A stretch of 64,000 bases of DNA, taken from Massospora cicadina (Eukaryota; Entomophthoromycota; Entomophthoromycetes; Entomophthorales; Entomophthoraceae). The DNA lies in assembly GCA_022478985.1 (NCBI GenBank), contig JAKSZP010009461.1, forward strand, positions 57,371 to 121,370, read 5' to 3'. Below are positions 11,428 through 22,795 of this stretch, one piece after another. A program made the position numbers and the translations under genes. How positions within the stretch are numbered: the first letter of the stretch is position 1; every line of letters begins with the position of its first letter. The notes beneath the pieces were generated by a model. It searched no databases. It worked only from the letters and a program-made list of their open reading frames with translations, and was not told the DNA's origin.

Positions 11428-12720
11428 TTACCCCCTTTAAGAATATTGGGAGGAGAATAGGGGTATAGAAATTGTCCATGTACTCAGTTTATAATTAATC
11501 CAGAAGAAGGTGACTTGATAGAATATTCATCACCCCTCATATAAGTGATGATGAAAGGTCCTTCCCAAATGGACCCAAGCTTCTCACTTCTGGGTGTGAT
11601 GCAGTTATGTTAATATAAATCCAAGTCTGATATTTAAAATGAGGGTAAAGGTATCTGAGCTCATTAGTTGCTCAGCCTTCTTTAATGACAGTTTTAGCAA
11701 AATTGATCGTGGCCTCAGATTGTATCTGAATGATGTTTTGGGCCAACATTTTCATGGCCTTGTCAGTATTTTCAGCCTTAGAAGAAAAATATCCTTAGCT
11801 AAGAGGGCGGGTACCTCAGGTTCTTGACCATATAAAACATGGAAAGGAGACATTTTAAGGATCCAGTGAAAACTTATATGATATGTTATAAGGGCACAAG
11901 GCAAGAACTGATTCCAGTGTAGAGGGTCTGAAGTGGCCATTATTGATAATATGGATACCAAGGTTCCATTTTCTCTTTCTATTAGACCATTCGTAGAAGG
12001 GTTATAGGGGTCAAAAAAGAGTTGTTGTGCTCTCATAGAGGTAACCAGAATCTTGACCACTCTGTAGGTGAAATTTATACTGTTATCATAGAGTAGATCC
12101 TGGGGTAACTATGGTGGGTGAAAATAGTGATGAAGGAAAGTTGCGGTAGCTTTGGCAGTTTGAGCTGAGAGACACAGCTTCAAACCACTTTGTAAAGTGA
12201 ACAACCCCTACTAGTATGTAACGATTCACACTGGTAGTCAGGGGTAGGGGAATGCCTCATCTAAGCTTATCATGTGAGATGGTTATTGAGGGGTAGTAGG
12301 TTGATATTGATATTTGGTCTTGTGACTGGATCGCTTTTTGCAGGTTAGGCAGGCATCCAGTCTTTGATAGTAGATTCCATAGTTCCCTTCCAATAGTGCC
12401 AATATCTAACCCACTCATAGGTTTTCTGAAATCCCCATGCCCAAGGGTAGAGTGGGCCTCCAGAATAGCAGGTACTCGCTCCAAAGTTCGAAGGTAGGGC
12501 AACCAATTGGCCCCTACCTTTTTATATAACTGCCCACTCTCCACCTTGGTTTTGTGGGAGTTCACGCTAGCAATTCTTAACAGGCTCATTCTCATTGTCC
12601 CAGGCATCAGGAGTCATAAGGAGGTCATGTAATTTCTACGCTTTGCTGTTATCTAAGTGAAGGACAGGCAACCAAGTTAATCCATTGACATTTATTGGCA
12701 TGTTCCAGCTTGGTGTTTAA
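11428..12720 (-). pseudogene. Integrase of element A
   Basis: Read on the minus strand, the zinc-binding region (AHSTLGHGDF..., then CLTCQK-type residues) lies near 12480-12330. The YQPTTP box is near 12290, the first catalytic Asp (SLDEA) near 12265, the second (YDNSINF) near 12080 and the Glu (ERENGTL) near 11980. All three DDE residues can be seen, but stops interrupt the frame between blocks. The longest clean segment, 12060-11752, carries the last part of the core and the following helix. The purine tract and 3' LTR follow, so this is the end of pol, with no sign of a chromodomain. Confidence 0.8.
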
Positions 12721-14369
12721 TCTTCATAACATAATGTTGGAGCTTCAAGGTCCAATGAGGAAAACTTATGGTAATACTTTCTTACTTTGCAACCATTTTA
12801 AGGAGACGTGTTCAGTAATAATGGTAAAGGTTTTCCAAACAAAAATAGATGGTAGTTTTTTATGGTGATTAGGACAGCAAGTCACTCCTTTTCTGTGTTG
12901 CTATAATTACGTTCAGCTATCAATATCATCTTGATGAAATATGAAACTGGATGGTCTACACCATTATCATTCAATTGATCCAAGATGGCTCCAACGGCGT
13001 AACTAGAGACATTAGTAAACAAAAATGAAAGGTTTGCCATATTCTGGGTGGCTTAGGTTAGGGCGTTCTTGTTGCAGCTTTTTTTAGTGCTTTAAACGCA
13101 GCCTTTTGTTCAGCACCCCAATGGAAAGGAGTGTTCTTAGTTAATAGTTGGACGAGTGATTCACTGAGATGGGAGATTTTTGTGATGAATTGATGGTAAT
13201 ACCCCATCATATTCAGAAACACCTGGATATCTCAGAGGACTTAAAATGGAGACATTTATGATATTCTTTAGCACTAGTGGTGCACAACCCAAGAGACATT
13301 TTTGATATTTCTTCAACCTTATCTTGTAAGGGTTAATTCCTTTCTTTGAGATAGCATGTCCAAGGAAATCTTTTTTGAAAATTTTACATTTCAAAGGTAC
13401 AACTTAATTTTAGAATCAAGTATGCGTTGAAAAACTTCCTTGATATAGGTGAGATGTTTGCTGAAAGTCTTAGAAAAAATCATGATCTCGTTGAGATAGA
13501 TTATTAAACAACTTAGCTTAAGACCTTGTAAGATATGATTCATCGCTCGTTGGAGTGATGTGGGAGCATATCATAACCCCAAGGTATTTGAGTGGGCTGA
13601 TATAAGCCTTCACTGCAAATGAGAGCGCATCTCTCCTAATCTTGTGAGGAAAGGTCCATTTTCCATTATCTGGTGACCAAGTCCATAGCAGAGAAGAATT
13701 TGGAGCCAGAGAGTTGCATGAAAGCATCATCAATGCAAGGGATAGGATAGACGCCTTTTTTCATGAGGTTATTCAGTTTTTGGTAGTCCTTAACTACCCA
13801 ATAACCTCCGTTTTTCTTTTTTATAAGCAAGAGAGGAGATGCCCAAGGGCTTTAGGAAGGTACTTATAATCCAGCGCCTTGTAACTGATCAAGCTCTGTC
13901 CTCACCTGTTGCTCTTTGACTTTTGATTTACAAAAATAGGTTTGGTTAATTTTGGACTAACATCACCAACAATAAATTTGTGCTTCTATTCTTCATGTTC
14001 TTATAGTCAGTATCAGATTTAGAGAATATATCACGTTAAAACACTGTAAAGTAATAAATGTTAATCTCTTCAGTGGTTAGTTCATCTGAAATATGAACGT
14101 TAGGCTAAGTACATAAAAATTTGTCAGTAGGTAAGCCTGTATTTAACTTAGAACCAATAAAGTATATTTTGTCAATATCTTCAATTGAGAGCAGCAGACC
14201 TTTTCCTATCTCCTGATGTTTCTTTACAGTGGTGTCCACGTTAGTAACATTCACCAGTAGAATGGTGAAAAGTCGTTAGTAGGCAGGATCTATTATACCA
14301 AGCATTACTCATAGTTCAAAAGGTATTACTCCATAATTGCTGGTTATATGTAGTAAGCAGCTTTAGGGA
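12721..14369 (-). pseudogene. Reverse transcriptase-RNase H remnant of element A
   Basis: Fragments in several frames on the minus strand match gypsy RT. FFSAMDL (the F-x-x-x-D-L motif holding the first catalytic Asp) lies near 13690. A thumb-like segment with KEYHKC, SPISVNHSSN and LNKRLR lies around 13400-13100. RNase H and connection blocks (LKWL, SNIML and similar) lie at 12880-12700. Stops are frequent. The sequence breaks off at 14370 where the 3' LTR of element B begins, and the upstream part of pol resumes at 26053. Confidence 0.65.
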
Positions 14370-14868
14370 TGCTAACTTTTGGCAGATTTAGTTGATTCCG
14401 CAGAATGGGTTGCACAGGGTAAAGCCCACTGAGCAATGAGCAAGCCATATATGGATCACTGGCCCTCAAAAAATATTAATAGTAAAGACTTTATTAGGAG
14501 CTATTGCCCTGACAATACAGCTTTATTTAATAATATACTTAACGGCTACTTCCATTACTCTTATCTAGAACCCGATTTCTTTGTACAAGACCCCCTTTCT
14601 CATTATCAGGCTCAACTATTAATCCTTAGTATTCCTAGTCAGTCTCAACCCTTCTGCTTAGTAATTTCCTATTGGCCACAAGTTTTAGTTGTTCCATTCT
14701 AGCATTGAAGTTTAGGCTCAATTCCCTCAATTTGCTGAACTATGAATACTTCAATCAACTTGCCTTGCAACCACATAACTTTTCGCTTGATCTCAAGGCT
14801 CACCTCAAATCAAAATTACAATATTTCGGAACTATAGCTTATTGTCAAGTCATATCAGAATCTCAACA
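14370..14868 (-). repeat. 3' LTR of element B
   Basis: A 499-bp LTR. The plus strand starts TGCTAACTTTTGG and ends AATCTCAACA. It is followed by TTACCCCCTTG, a purine tract on the element strand that directly abuts the integrase C-terminus. It aligns end to end with 25557-26052, including the block CCACTGAGCAA..., AAAGACTTTATTAGGAGC and CTTAGTAATTTCCTATTGGC. Confidence 0.85.
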
Positions 14869-14895
14869 TTACCCCCTTGACTGGATGATAAGCTC

Positions 14896-16100
14896 CTATT
14901 GCTTGTATGCCTGAAGAAAATTCACATGTACTTGGTTGATAAATTGATCACCTTTGGATTCCTTAATAGTGTATGCACCAACACCAGTCTTCTCAATTAT
15001 CTCAAATGGGCCAATCCATATGCTAACAAGCTTGTTCCTTCTTCTAAACCTACATTGGTCATGAAACAGGACTAAATCTCCTACCCCAAAATAGGGAGGC
15101 TGCTGCACCTACATTAGTTGGCCTCCTGATCCTGAATCTTCTTGCCTGACTAGTGGAATGTGCTTCAGTTAGGAGTTCAATCAGCGTGTCTGTTAAGTAA
15201 GTCAGATAGCGTTAGGGCTTGACTCCGCCAGTATCCTCCACAAAGATATAAAGCAATTTTGGCAACGCTGGATGTCTTCCATAAAGTAGTTAGAAAGGAC
15301 TTTTTTTCAGTTAATGAGTGGTAGCTAATATTGTATGCAAAGACAGCGGTGGATAAGAGGGTACTCCATTCCAAAGATCAAACCTTTAAAAGCTTGCGGT
15401 GAATATTTACCAAGGTTCCATTGACTTATTCCACCATTTCATTAGAATTAGGGTGGTAGGGTGTAATCAAGACCCTGCAGATTGCCATTAGTTCGTTCAG
15501 CTTGGACATGATATGTGACATGGAATTGGTTCTGTTTTCTGTGAGGATAAATTTCAGACAGCCATGTCTCTGTATGACACACTCCAGGATGAACTTGGCG
15601 GTGGTGACAGCCCCTAAATATTGATCGCCCTTACTTTCACCCATCTTGTCAAATGGTCAATTGCTACTATTATATACTGGAGCGTTTTTCACTAGTCAGT
15701 ATAGGCCCCACCACATCCAGAGAAACTGTATGCCATGCGAAACAAGGCTCAACCAGTTGGTAGGTGGTCTTCCTGTGAAATGGTTTATCCACTTGGCACT
15801 AATGGCAACAAGAAATCGTCTCAAGCACATCATAATGCATACTCTCCCAATAGTAACAGGGTTGCTAGAAATCCAGCGTATTCTGCAACCCTCCATGACC
15901 TAACGCTCTATGAGAATCCATAATAATTGTGGTCTAGTGGAAGGTTTTGGGAAATTCAGTGTTGATTCTCCAATCCGCTTATACAATAACCCATCGTGCA
16001 CAAAGGTATCACATCGCAGCCTGTCTAGCACTTTATTCACCTGTGGCAGCTCATCATGATATTTGCCCACAATCATCTTCTCGTACATTATGTCTTCCAA
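14896..16100 (-). pseudogene. Integrase of element B
   Basis: On the minus strand, 16100-15900 holds the N-terminal region with a NYVHDGLLYKR-like segment. 15644-15426 includes TENRTNS (the place of the second Asp, here E-N instead of D-N) and PYHPNSNEMVE with the catalytic Glu region. 15374-15177 continues the core helix (FAYNISYHS). The C-terminal barrel, 15108-14896, reads QPPYFGVGDLVLFHDQ through IWIGPFEIIEKTG, a typical gypsy integrase tail. It ends 27 bp from the LTR. The segments lie in different frames with stops between them. Confidence 0.8.
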
Positions 16101-17222
16101 ATCCTCTGTAATGGCAACTGTTGGTAATTGTGAAAGACAGTCTGCGTTCTGGTTTTTCTCCCTGGTTAGTTTACAATCTCAAAGCATATTCTTGGAGCTT
16201 AAAGAGCCATCTCAAGAGCCATCATTCAGGTTCATGGAGGTTCTGCAGCCAACATAATGATGCATGATCCATTACCACTTTGAATTTCACCCCGTGAAGG
16301 TATACCTGGAACTGTTTATATGTGTATATTACCACTAAGCACTCCTGCTCAGTCACAGTGTAATTTCGTTCAGGACCTTTTTACGCTTTGGCTACAATAA
16401 GCCATGGGATGCTCCACACCGTCATCATCCTTTTGGGATAGCATAGCCCCTATGGCAGAAAGGGAAGCATCGTTTGTACAATAAATTCCTTCTTAAAATT
16501 AGGGTATTGCAAAATGGGCGCACTAGCTAATGCAGTTTGTAGAAATTTAAAAGCGCTTTGACATTGTTCCATCCAGTCAAAGGTGGTATTCTTCTTTAAT
16601 AGCTCAAAGAGCGGAGTTCTAATACAGTTAAAATGGGAGATGAACTGTCAGTAGTAACCAACCATCCCAAAAACCTAAATATCCGCTAATATCCCAGCTG
16701 AGCCATCTTGCATATAGCTTTCACCCTTGCCAGCTGAGGATTAAACCCTTTGGAGTCTACAAAAACCTTAGGTATAACAACTGCTCCTTAAAAATGTGGC
16801 AATTTAGGGCTTTATTTTTATGTTGGCTTCAGAGAGTCAGCAGAACACTTGTTTCAGGTGATTATGATATTCTGTGAACGTCGTTGAGAACACATTAATA
16901 TTGTCAAGGTAGATTAAAATGCAAGACAGCTTCAGATCACCCAAAATAGTATCCATAGCCCGCTGGAAAGTAGCTGTGGCTTTTCACAAACCCTGTGACA
17001 TAGGTGTAGGCTAGAACAACCCTTCTGAGGTTAAAATGGAACACTTCTATTTACACCACTGGTAACTCAATTTTCCAGTACTCCAATATCAAGTCCATAG
17101 TAATAAAAATTAGGCTTCGCCCAGCTGATCTAAAGTACTATCAATTTAGGGAAGTGGGTATGAGTCCTTTTTTGTAATACTGTTAAGCTTTCAGTAGTTA
17201 ATTACTACTTAAATGGTGCCAT
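16101..17222 (-). pseudogene. RT-RNase H of element B (3' portion)
   Basis: Minus-strand reading gives RNase H blocks: YTVTEQECLVVIY, KFKVVMDHASL and a following LLRWLFKLQEY segment at about 16400-16180. These correspond to the E, D and downstream helix of the family. The thumb and connection (LFELLKKNTTFDW..., PILQYPNFKKEF) lie near 16640-16470, and RT palm remnants lie up to 17222. Stops are common (for example after TMLPFLP). The coding continues on the other side of chromovirus I at 22796, where the duplicated CTTTC marks the break. Confidence 0.75.
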
Positions 17223-17227
17223 CTTTC

Positions 17228-17872
17228 TGTAACTGATCAGAAGGCACCTAATCCGTACATTGGTTCAGATTGAGTGGAGTTTGATCCAAATGTGGCCCTG
17301 ATTCAAAGGGCATCAAACTTGGTAAGTTTGGAACTGGTAAAAATCACCATCCAGAATCCAAATATCCCACGGAATGACGATGGGCTTACGCGGGGTGTGG
17401 ATGGTGATCCAGTGGGATGGCAAATCTTCACTAATGATGTTGTGGTTGGGGCTCAGAAGAGTCTAACTAAAAGGAAAGCTTATTTAATATTTGCAGTGCA
17501 TTATTTAAGGGAAGATGTGTCAGCCCTATAGGGCAGTTGCATCTTCTACAAGGAGTTCAGAAATAAAGGATTTGCTAGCTCAGATTTCATTAATTTTACC
17601 TAGTAAAAATAGTCAGATAAGATCAAAAGACATGAGCTCTACCAGTGAGTTTGGTGTGGAGTTGGCGTCGTTCTCAGCCCTTTCCTGGTCCCAGGCCCTG
17701 CTACTGATGTGCAGTGTCATGGGAACAGTGGTACGAGAATATGTGGCAATAATGAAACATGGGAGTCAGGCTTGGGGATGGGCCTCTGCAGGCCTGTACC
17801 TAGTATGGTCGGTAACATGGCTCTTACTGCCCAATTCTTTCATTGCATAATGGCGCAAACCCACCCGTTACA
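17228..17872 (+). repeat. 5' LTR of chromovirus I
   Basis: 645 bp, from TGTAACTGATC to CACCCGTTACA. It is nearly identical to 22146-22790 over its first 400 bp but carries about 25 differences, mostly transitions, in the last 230 bp. Open frames inside it (for example at 17274 and 17515) are conserved in the other LTR simply because of the near identity and have no recognisable domain. Confidence 0.93.
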
Positions 17873-17899
17873 TTAGATGCAACTCCAATATTTTCTTTT

Positions 17900-18620
17900 A
17901 GTTTTGTGGGGCCCCTAAGAAGAGGAGGTGGTCCCAGGCGGGGAGGAATGGTACTGCCATGTGTTGATGGTGGTGATGGTGAGCTTCTTGCTCACATTCA
18001 TAAGAAGAGAGATGATCTGAGTGTGTGGATCAAGACCTGTGAGGATGGAGGAACGCCAAGGGGGACCTTTATCCCCAAAAGGTCGGGAAGCTTTGCCTAT
18101 GGAAGCCTTAGAGAAGATCCACCAAGTGGTGTCACAGATTTGTTTTCAGGCACGGTTGGCTCAAGCAACGGGTGGGGAGACTACTTTCTCGCTGCAGATC
18201 ATGAAAATCGTGGAGGCACTACCCCCAGAACTTTCTGGGTGGGTGCAAGAGTTGGTTGAAGAGCAAGGACGCCTGCCCAGATCCATGGATGAGTGTGTAA
18301 ACTGGATTGACCGTGCGGTCTATCTGGATGAGGTGCAGGACAAGGCGTGGCCAGCTCTGTTGACAGTAGGTCAGGGCCGAGGATTGGTGGAAGAATATGG
18401 GCGAATTTTCCAGCCATTGTTGAAAGCAGTGAGAGTCTCAGATTCTCAATCGTCGTGAATGTTCAGACAAGGGCTGCAAGCGGACATATTGGCCACCATG
18501 GTGTCTGCTAAAGTTCAGGGTTCGTTGGCAGAGGAGATTGCTTTGGCAATGCAAGTGGAAAAGCAATTGGCGTTGGCACGGAACTGGAGTGAGGATTTGA
18601 TGTCCCCAGGAAGGGTCTAG
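17900..18620 (+). pseudogene. gag of chromovirus I
   Basis: The clearest part is 18021-18458: a helical capsid-like segment with LEKIHQVVSQICFQARLAQA, ALPPELSGWVQELVEEQ and YLDEVQDKAW, resembling the retrotransposon gag capsid domain of gypsy elements. Flanking frames (17843-18259 and 18540-18620, KEIALAMQVEKQLA-type) continue the same protein in shifted frames. No intact CCHC knuckle is visible before the protease. Gag would package the element RNA into particles. Confidence 0.65.
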
Positions 18621-18820
18621 TCACCTGTCATTGCCAGCAGAGGATGAGGGGGCTGTCGGGGCTCTCCACGGAATTTCAGGAATAGCCATGGGGGATCCCG
18701 TCATGGTAGCGGTGAGGAGTTGGGAATAACAGGCCAGGTACATGGGCAGAGCTATAGTCCCTGACCTACTTTACCTGCAAATTTGCAATCTGAGAATGCT
18801 TCTAACAATGACCTTCTTCT

Positions 18821-19114
18821 TTGCTTTATCCTAGGTTATTTATTCTGGTTGATTTATACTCGCATGGTCAGACTGAGAAGGTTCTGGCCCTGGTGGATAA
18901 AGGGGCTGAGGAATGTTATGTGGAGTTTGCCTTAGCAGAACGTTTGCAGTTTGAAATGAGAAGGGGTTTTGAGGTGGTGTTTGCTGATGTATCGAGAAGA
19001 GCCCCATCGTGGGTTCTGGAGCCCTTAGTTGTCATTCAGCAGAACCCCTTTTGGTTGAAAGAGGGTTTCTGTGCGATCCAGAATCTGGCCCACCCCGTGG
19101 TGCTGGGGATGTGA
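18821..19114 (+). pseudogene. Aspartic protease of chromovirus I, catalytic triad altered
   Basis: This is a retropepsin-like domain: LFILVDL, then VLALVDKGAEECYV, RLQFEM and a final HPVVLGM that matches the family's conserved VVLGMPW end. The expected D-S/T-G active-site triad reads D-K-G, so the enzyme should be inactive even without the surrounding stops. The frame ends at a TGA just after LGM, where Trp (TGG) is usual. RT follows about 250 bp downstream. Confidence 0.75.
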
Positions 19115-19248
19115 TGGTGGCATCGTTTCCAGCCACGAATTGATGTGTTGCATAAAACAATTACCTTATCACCCCAGATTGGACCTCAGATGACGTGGAA
19201 GATTGAGGTAGGGGGTGACATCTGAGTGGATGCAGGAGCTTAGGGGGA

Positions 19249-20206
19249 ATGCAGGAGGTAGAGCTCCTACCCAAATATAGTGACTTCATTGACATATTTG
19301 GTCCTATCAAAAGTTTGTTTTTTCCCCTACAGGTTCTTTCACATTCTCATTTTGGTTCAAGGAGGGATTGGATCTTCCCAGGGGATGTCCAGTCTATGCT
19401 CTCAATGAATGGGCCAGGGAAGCATTGGAGAGCCATGTGGAGTCAATGCTGAACAAGAGTTTGATCGAGCCCTCCATGTCTCCAGTGGTGTCCCCTGTGT
19501 TGTTAGTACCAAAGGCAAGTGGCGATTTACTCCCATGTGTTTATTTCCAACGTTTAAACGCAGTCATGGAGCCGGATCTATATCTGATGCCCCATTTGGA
19601 GGACATTCTTTTGATGGTTACTGGATGCACGATGTTTATGAAGCTCAACCTCATGGATGCGTTAAATCAGATTCTGGTGAGACCAGAGCATCAGCAATAC
19701 ATGGCGTTCAAGTGCCACCTGGGGGTTTACCAATATTGTGTAATGCCATTCAGGCTGAGGAATGCTCCAGCGGTGTTCCAATGTATGATTGACCATGTCC
19801 TTAGAGGATGATCGGATGATGCTGTGCCTCTTATATGGATGATATTCTAGTGTTCTCATGGTCCCAGGAGGAGCATTTACAAGATGTTTGTGAAGTTCTG
19901 GGGGCGATTGGTCAAATGGGTTTAAGGTTGAAGCCCTCCAAGTGCAAGTTCAACTGGTTTTTGGTGACATTCCTTAGCAACATGGTATTACAGGATGGAT
20001 TGGGGGTGTGTCCAAATAAGCTTTGGGCAGTACGAGCATGGAAGGCCCCCATGGATCAGATAGGGGTGCGAGGTTTTTTAGGGAACATTGAACTTCCTTT
20101 GTCAGTTTGTGAAAAATCTTTCCCAGACAGCCTTACCGCTCAAGCGTTTGACCCAGGACATTCCATTCATATGGGGAATGAGGAAGCACGGCGTTTGAAT
20201 TACTAA
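19249..20206 (+). pseudogene. Reverse transcriptase of chromovirus I
   Basis: The RT palm and fingers are clear in 19368-19811: ALNEWAREALESHVESML, SPVVSPVLLVPKASGDLLPCV, FMKLNLMDALNQI and VMPFRLRNAPAVFQ. The next block, 19835-20206, begins with MDDILVFS, the conserved x-x-D-D motif. The first catalytic Asp, expected in F-x-K-L-D-L, is Asn here (KLNL), so activity would be lost. A frame break near 19811-19834 and another near 20060 separate the blocks. The thumb region (LRLKPSKCKF) is normal. Confidence 0.85.
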
Positions 20207-20211
20207 AGGGT

Positions 20212-20688
20212 AAGTTACTTACTGCACCTGTGCTGGCCCATCTGGATCATGGGAAACTCTATATGGTCGAGATAGATGCTTCAAATTATGCTGTGGAAGT
20301 GGTATTGCTTCAGAAGGGGGAAGATGGGTTGGAGCATCCCGTGTGTTACTTCAGCCGCAAGTTGCTCCTCGCGGAAACAAAATACTCAATATACAATAAG
20401 GAACTGTTGGTGGTGATGGTGGCCTTGCATGAATGGCAACATCACCTGCTCTATTACCAGCATCCTTTTGTTATTTGAACGGACCACAAAGCCTTGGAGT
20501 ATTATCGCCAACCCAGAAAGATGAACCAGCAACAAGCCAGATGGCATGTGGAGCTGGTCTGCTATGATTTATGGGTGGAGTACAGGCCTGGGGCTTCGAA
20601 TGTCCTGGAAGAATGGTTGAGTCGAGATGGAGCTTTTGTGTATGAGAAGGGGGAATTGGAGGAGTTCAACACAGCAACGATGCTCTGA
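20212..20688 (+). pseudogene. RNase H of chromovirus I
   Basis: The gypsy RNase H domain is recognisable as VEIDASNYAVEVVLLQ, HPVCYFSRKLLLAETKYSIYNKELLVVM and, after a TGA at 20476-20478, TDHKALEYYRQPRKMNQQQARW. The catalytic residues at D-A-S, K-E-L and T-D-H are all present. Only the stop and the usual flanking decay break it. It is followed by the linker (YRPGASNVLEEWLSR) that precedes integrase in chromoviruses. Confidence 0.85.
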
Positions 20689-20859
20689 CTGGACCAATTA
20701 GCAATGGTTGAAGATGGGGGTGTGTTGGAGGATGAATTTCATCAGAAGCAGAAGAGCGCGGAGCTCACACAAATGCTGAAATCTGAGATGATGGAGGGTT
20801 AGCTGCACCGGTACCATGCGGATTTCATGAAAATGGTTGGGGTGTTATTACAAGTCGCG

Positions 20860-21640
20860 TGTATGGGTATTTAACCCATCATTACAATGGAAGGTAACCC
20901 AGGACTCTCATGACCATCCGCTGGCAGGTCACCCAGGAGTAGGGAAGACAATGGAATTGGTACAGCGGGAGTAATCATGGCCAGGCCTTTGTAAGGATGT
21001 CCAGAAGTACGTGTGTGGGAATGTTTGGTATGTTTGAAGTCAATGCCATTGAGAAAAAAACCATCGTGTAAGTTGAATCCGCTGCCAATACTGTAGGCCC
21101 CTAGGAGTTTGATTAGTATCAATTTCATAGTGGGACTTCCAGAGGTGCAGTGGAAGTATGCAATTATGGTGTTCATGGATAGACTTACCAAATATGCTGA
21201 GTTCTTCCCATGCACTGGGAGTTTTTTGGCAAGGGATGTGGCAAGGGTTTTCATTGTAGAGGTGTTTTCCCAACATGGATTACCTGAGGAGATCATTTTG
21301 GACAGTGGCCCACAATTCATTTTCGAAATTCTGGTCAAGTCTACTGGGAAGTCTGGAAATCAGGCCAGGTCAGTCCTTGGCGTACCATCCACAATCCGAT
21401 GGTCAAACAGAGAGGGTGAACCAGATACTTAAACAGTATCTGCAGTGTTATGTGTCCAATTGATAGGATGATTGGGTATCGTGGGTCCAGATGGCCCTGT
21501 TTGCTTATAATAACCACTCTCAATCCTCGACGGGAATGTTGCCACTTTTTGCAAATCATGGACTAAACCCTAAATCAAACGGGGGATCTGTGGGAGGTGT
21601 ATGTCAGGGGGCAGATGAAATGATACGTACCATGTTGAAA
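20860..21640 (+). pseudogene. Integrase of chromovirus I
   Basis: The zinc-binding region is seen near 20900-21030 (DHPLAGHPGVGKTMELVQR..., CGNVW) with several stops. The core, 21109-21330, reads FIVGLPEV, FMDRLTKYAEFFPC and FSQHGLPEEIILDSGPQF. The last part appears in the 21275-21463 frame with YHPQSDGQTERVNQILKQYL, and FAYNNHSQSSTGMLP lies at 21491. The D (LDSG) and E (TERVN) residues are present. The first Asp region is obscured by a stop. It would insert the element cDNA and feeds into a chromodomain. Confidence 0.85.
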
Positions 21641-21650
21641 AATCAGAAAG

Positions 21651-22110
21651 ATGCTTTGGGGAAACTTGGAGCAGGCGATATCTCAGCAGAAGCAGCAGGC
21701 AGATTGGCAGAGGGTGCCGGATCTGGCGTTTGAACCTGGGGACTGGGTTTTGGTAGCAGCCAAGAACTATGCCATCCCAATCAAGAGTCATAATCTGGGT
21801 CCAAAGTTTCTGGGCCTGTACTGGATCATCCGAGCTATTAATCAGGTCACCTTTGAGTTGAGTTTGCCAGTGGGTTCCAGAGCCCATCTGGTGATTCATG
21901 CTTCCCAGCTACAGGCTTTTATGGGTGAGGGGCCAGAGCGCCCTGGTCAGCTGAATCCTAGAGAAGGGGAGATGCCAGAATATGAGGTGGAACGGATACT
22001 GGATGGCAAGTGGGTGAGAGGCTGACAGCAACTGCTGGTGAAGTGGAAGGGCTATCCGGTAGAGAAGGTGACATGGAAAATGATGGAGGACTGTGCGCGG
22101 TGCCCATAGA
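21651..22110 (+). pseudogene. Integrase tail and chromodomain of chromovirus I
   Basis: 21651-22025 encodes the integrase C-terminal barrel (FEPGDWVLV, KFLGLYWIIRAINQVTFEL) and then a chromodomain. The motif is YEVERILDGKWVRG, a TGA at 22023-22025 where Trp or Arg is likely, then QLLVKWKGYPVEKVTW. Chromodomains on integrases direct chromoviruses to heterochromatin through histone-mark reading. The aromatic-rich EYEVERILD and LVKWKGYP signatures are unmistakable and place this element in the chromovirus clade. Confidence 0.9.
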
Positions 22111-22145
22111 AAGGTCCAGAGGTTCTGGTCTTCACAGGGGGGTGA

Positions 22146-22790
22146 TGTAACGGATCATGAGGCACCTGATTTGTACATTTGGTTCAGATTGAGTGGAGTT
22201 CAATCCAAATGTGGCCCTGATTCAAAGGGCATCAAACTTGGTAAGTTTGGAACTGGTAAAAATCACCATCCAGAATCCAAATATCCCACGGAATGACGAT
22301 GGGCTTACGCGGGGTGTGGATGGTGATCCAGTGGGATGGCAAATCTTCACTAATGATGTTGTGGTTGGGGCTCAGAAGAGTCTAACTAAAAGGAAAGCTT
22401 ATTTAATATTTGCAGTGCATTATTTAAGGGAAAATGTGTCAGCCCTATAGGGCAGTTGCATCTTCTACAAGGAGTTCAGAAATAAAGGATTTGCTAGCTC
22501 AGATTTCATTAATTTTACCTAGTAAAAATAGTCAGATAAGATCAAAAGACATGAGCTCCACCAGTGAGCTTGGTGTGGCATTGGTGTCATTCTTGGCCCT
22601 TTCCTGGTCCCAGGCCCTGCTACTGATGTGCAGTGTCATGGGAACAGTGGTATGAGAAAACGTGGTAATGGTGAGACATGGCAGTCAGATTTGGGGATGG
22701 GCCTCTGCAGGCCTGTACCTATTATGGTCAGTAACATGGCTCCTACTGCCCAATTCGTTTTTGCATATTGGCGCAAACCCGCCCGTTACA
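22146..22790 (+). repeat. 3' LTR of chromovirus I
   Basis: 645 bp, TGTAACGGATC to GCCCGTTACA, flanked on the right by the CTTTC duplicate. See the 5' LTR for the uneven divergence. The open frames at 22193-22450 and 22434-22655 mirror those in the 5' LTR. Confidence 0.93.
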
Positions 22791-22795
22791 CTTTC

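Larger units (their letters stand above)
17228..22790 (+). mobile_element. Chromovirus I: full-length Ty3/gypsy retrotransposon
   Basis: This 5563-bp element is bounded by two 645-bp LTRs with TGTAAC...GTTACA termini and a CTTTC target-site duplication (17223-17227 and 22791-22795). It sits in RT of element B. The internal order is gag, aspartic protease, RT, RNase H, integrase and chromodomain on the plus strand. A purine tract (ACAGGGGGGTGA, 22134-22145) precedes the 3' LTR. No clear tRNA primer site follows the 5' LTR. Coding is broken by several stops and frame changes, so it is non-autonomous now. It is the youngest layer of this nest. Confidence 0.92.

Noticed and set aside
17274..17531. 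Open frame in the 5' LTR of chromovirus I, nearly identical in the 3' LTR, as an LTR-borne gene
   Set aside because: The conservation only reflects near-identity of the two LTRs of one element. There is no independent diverged copy showing synonymous bias, unlike families II and III.
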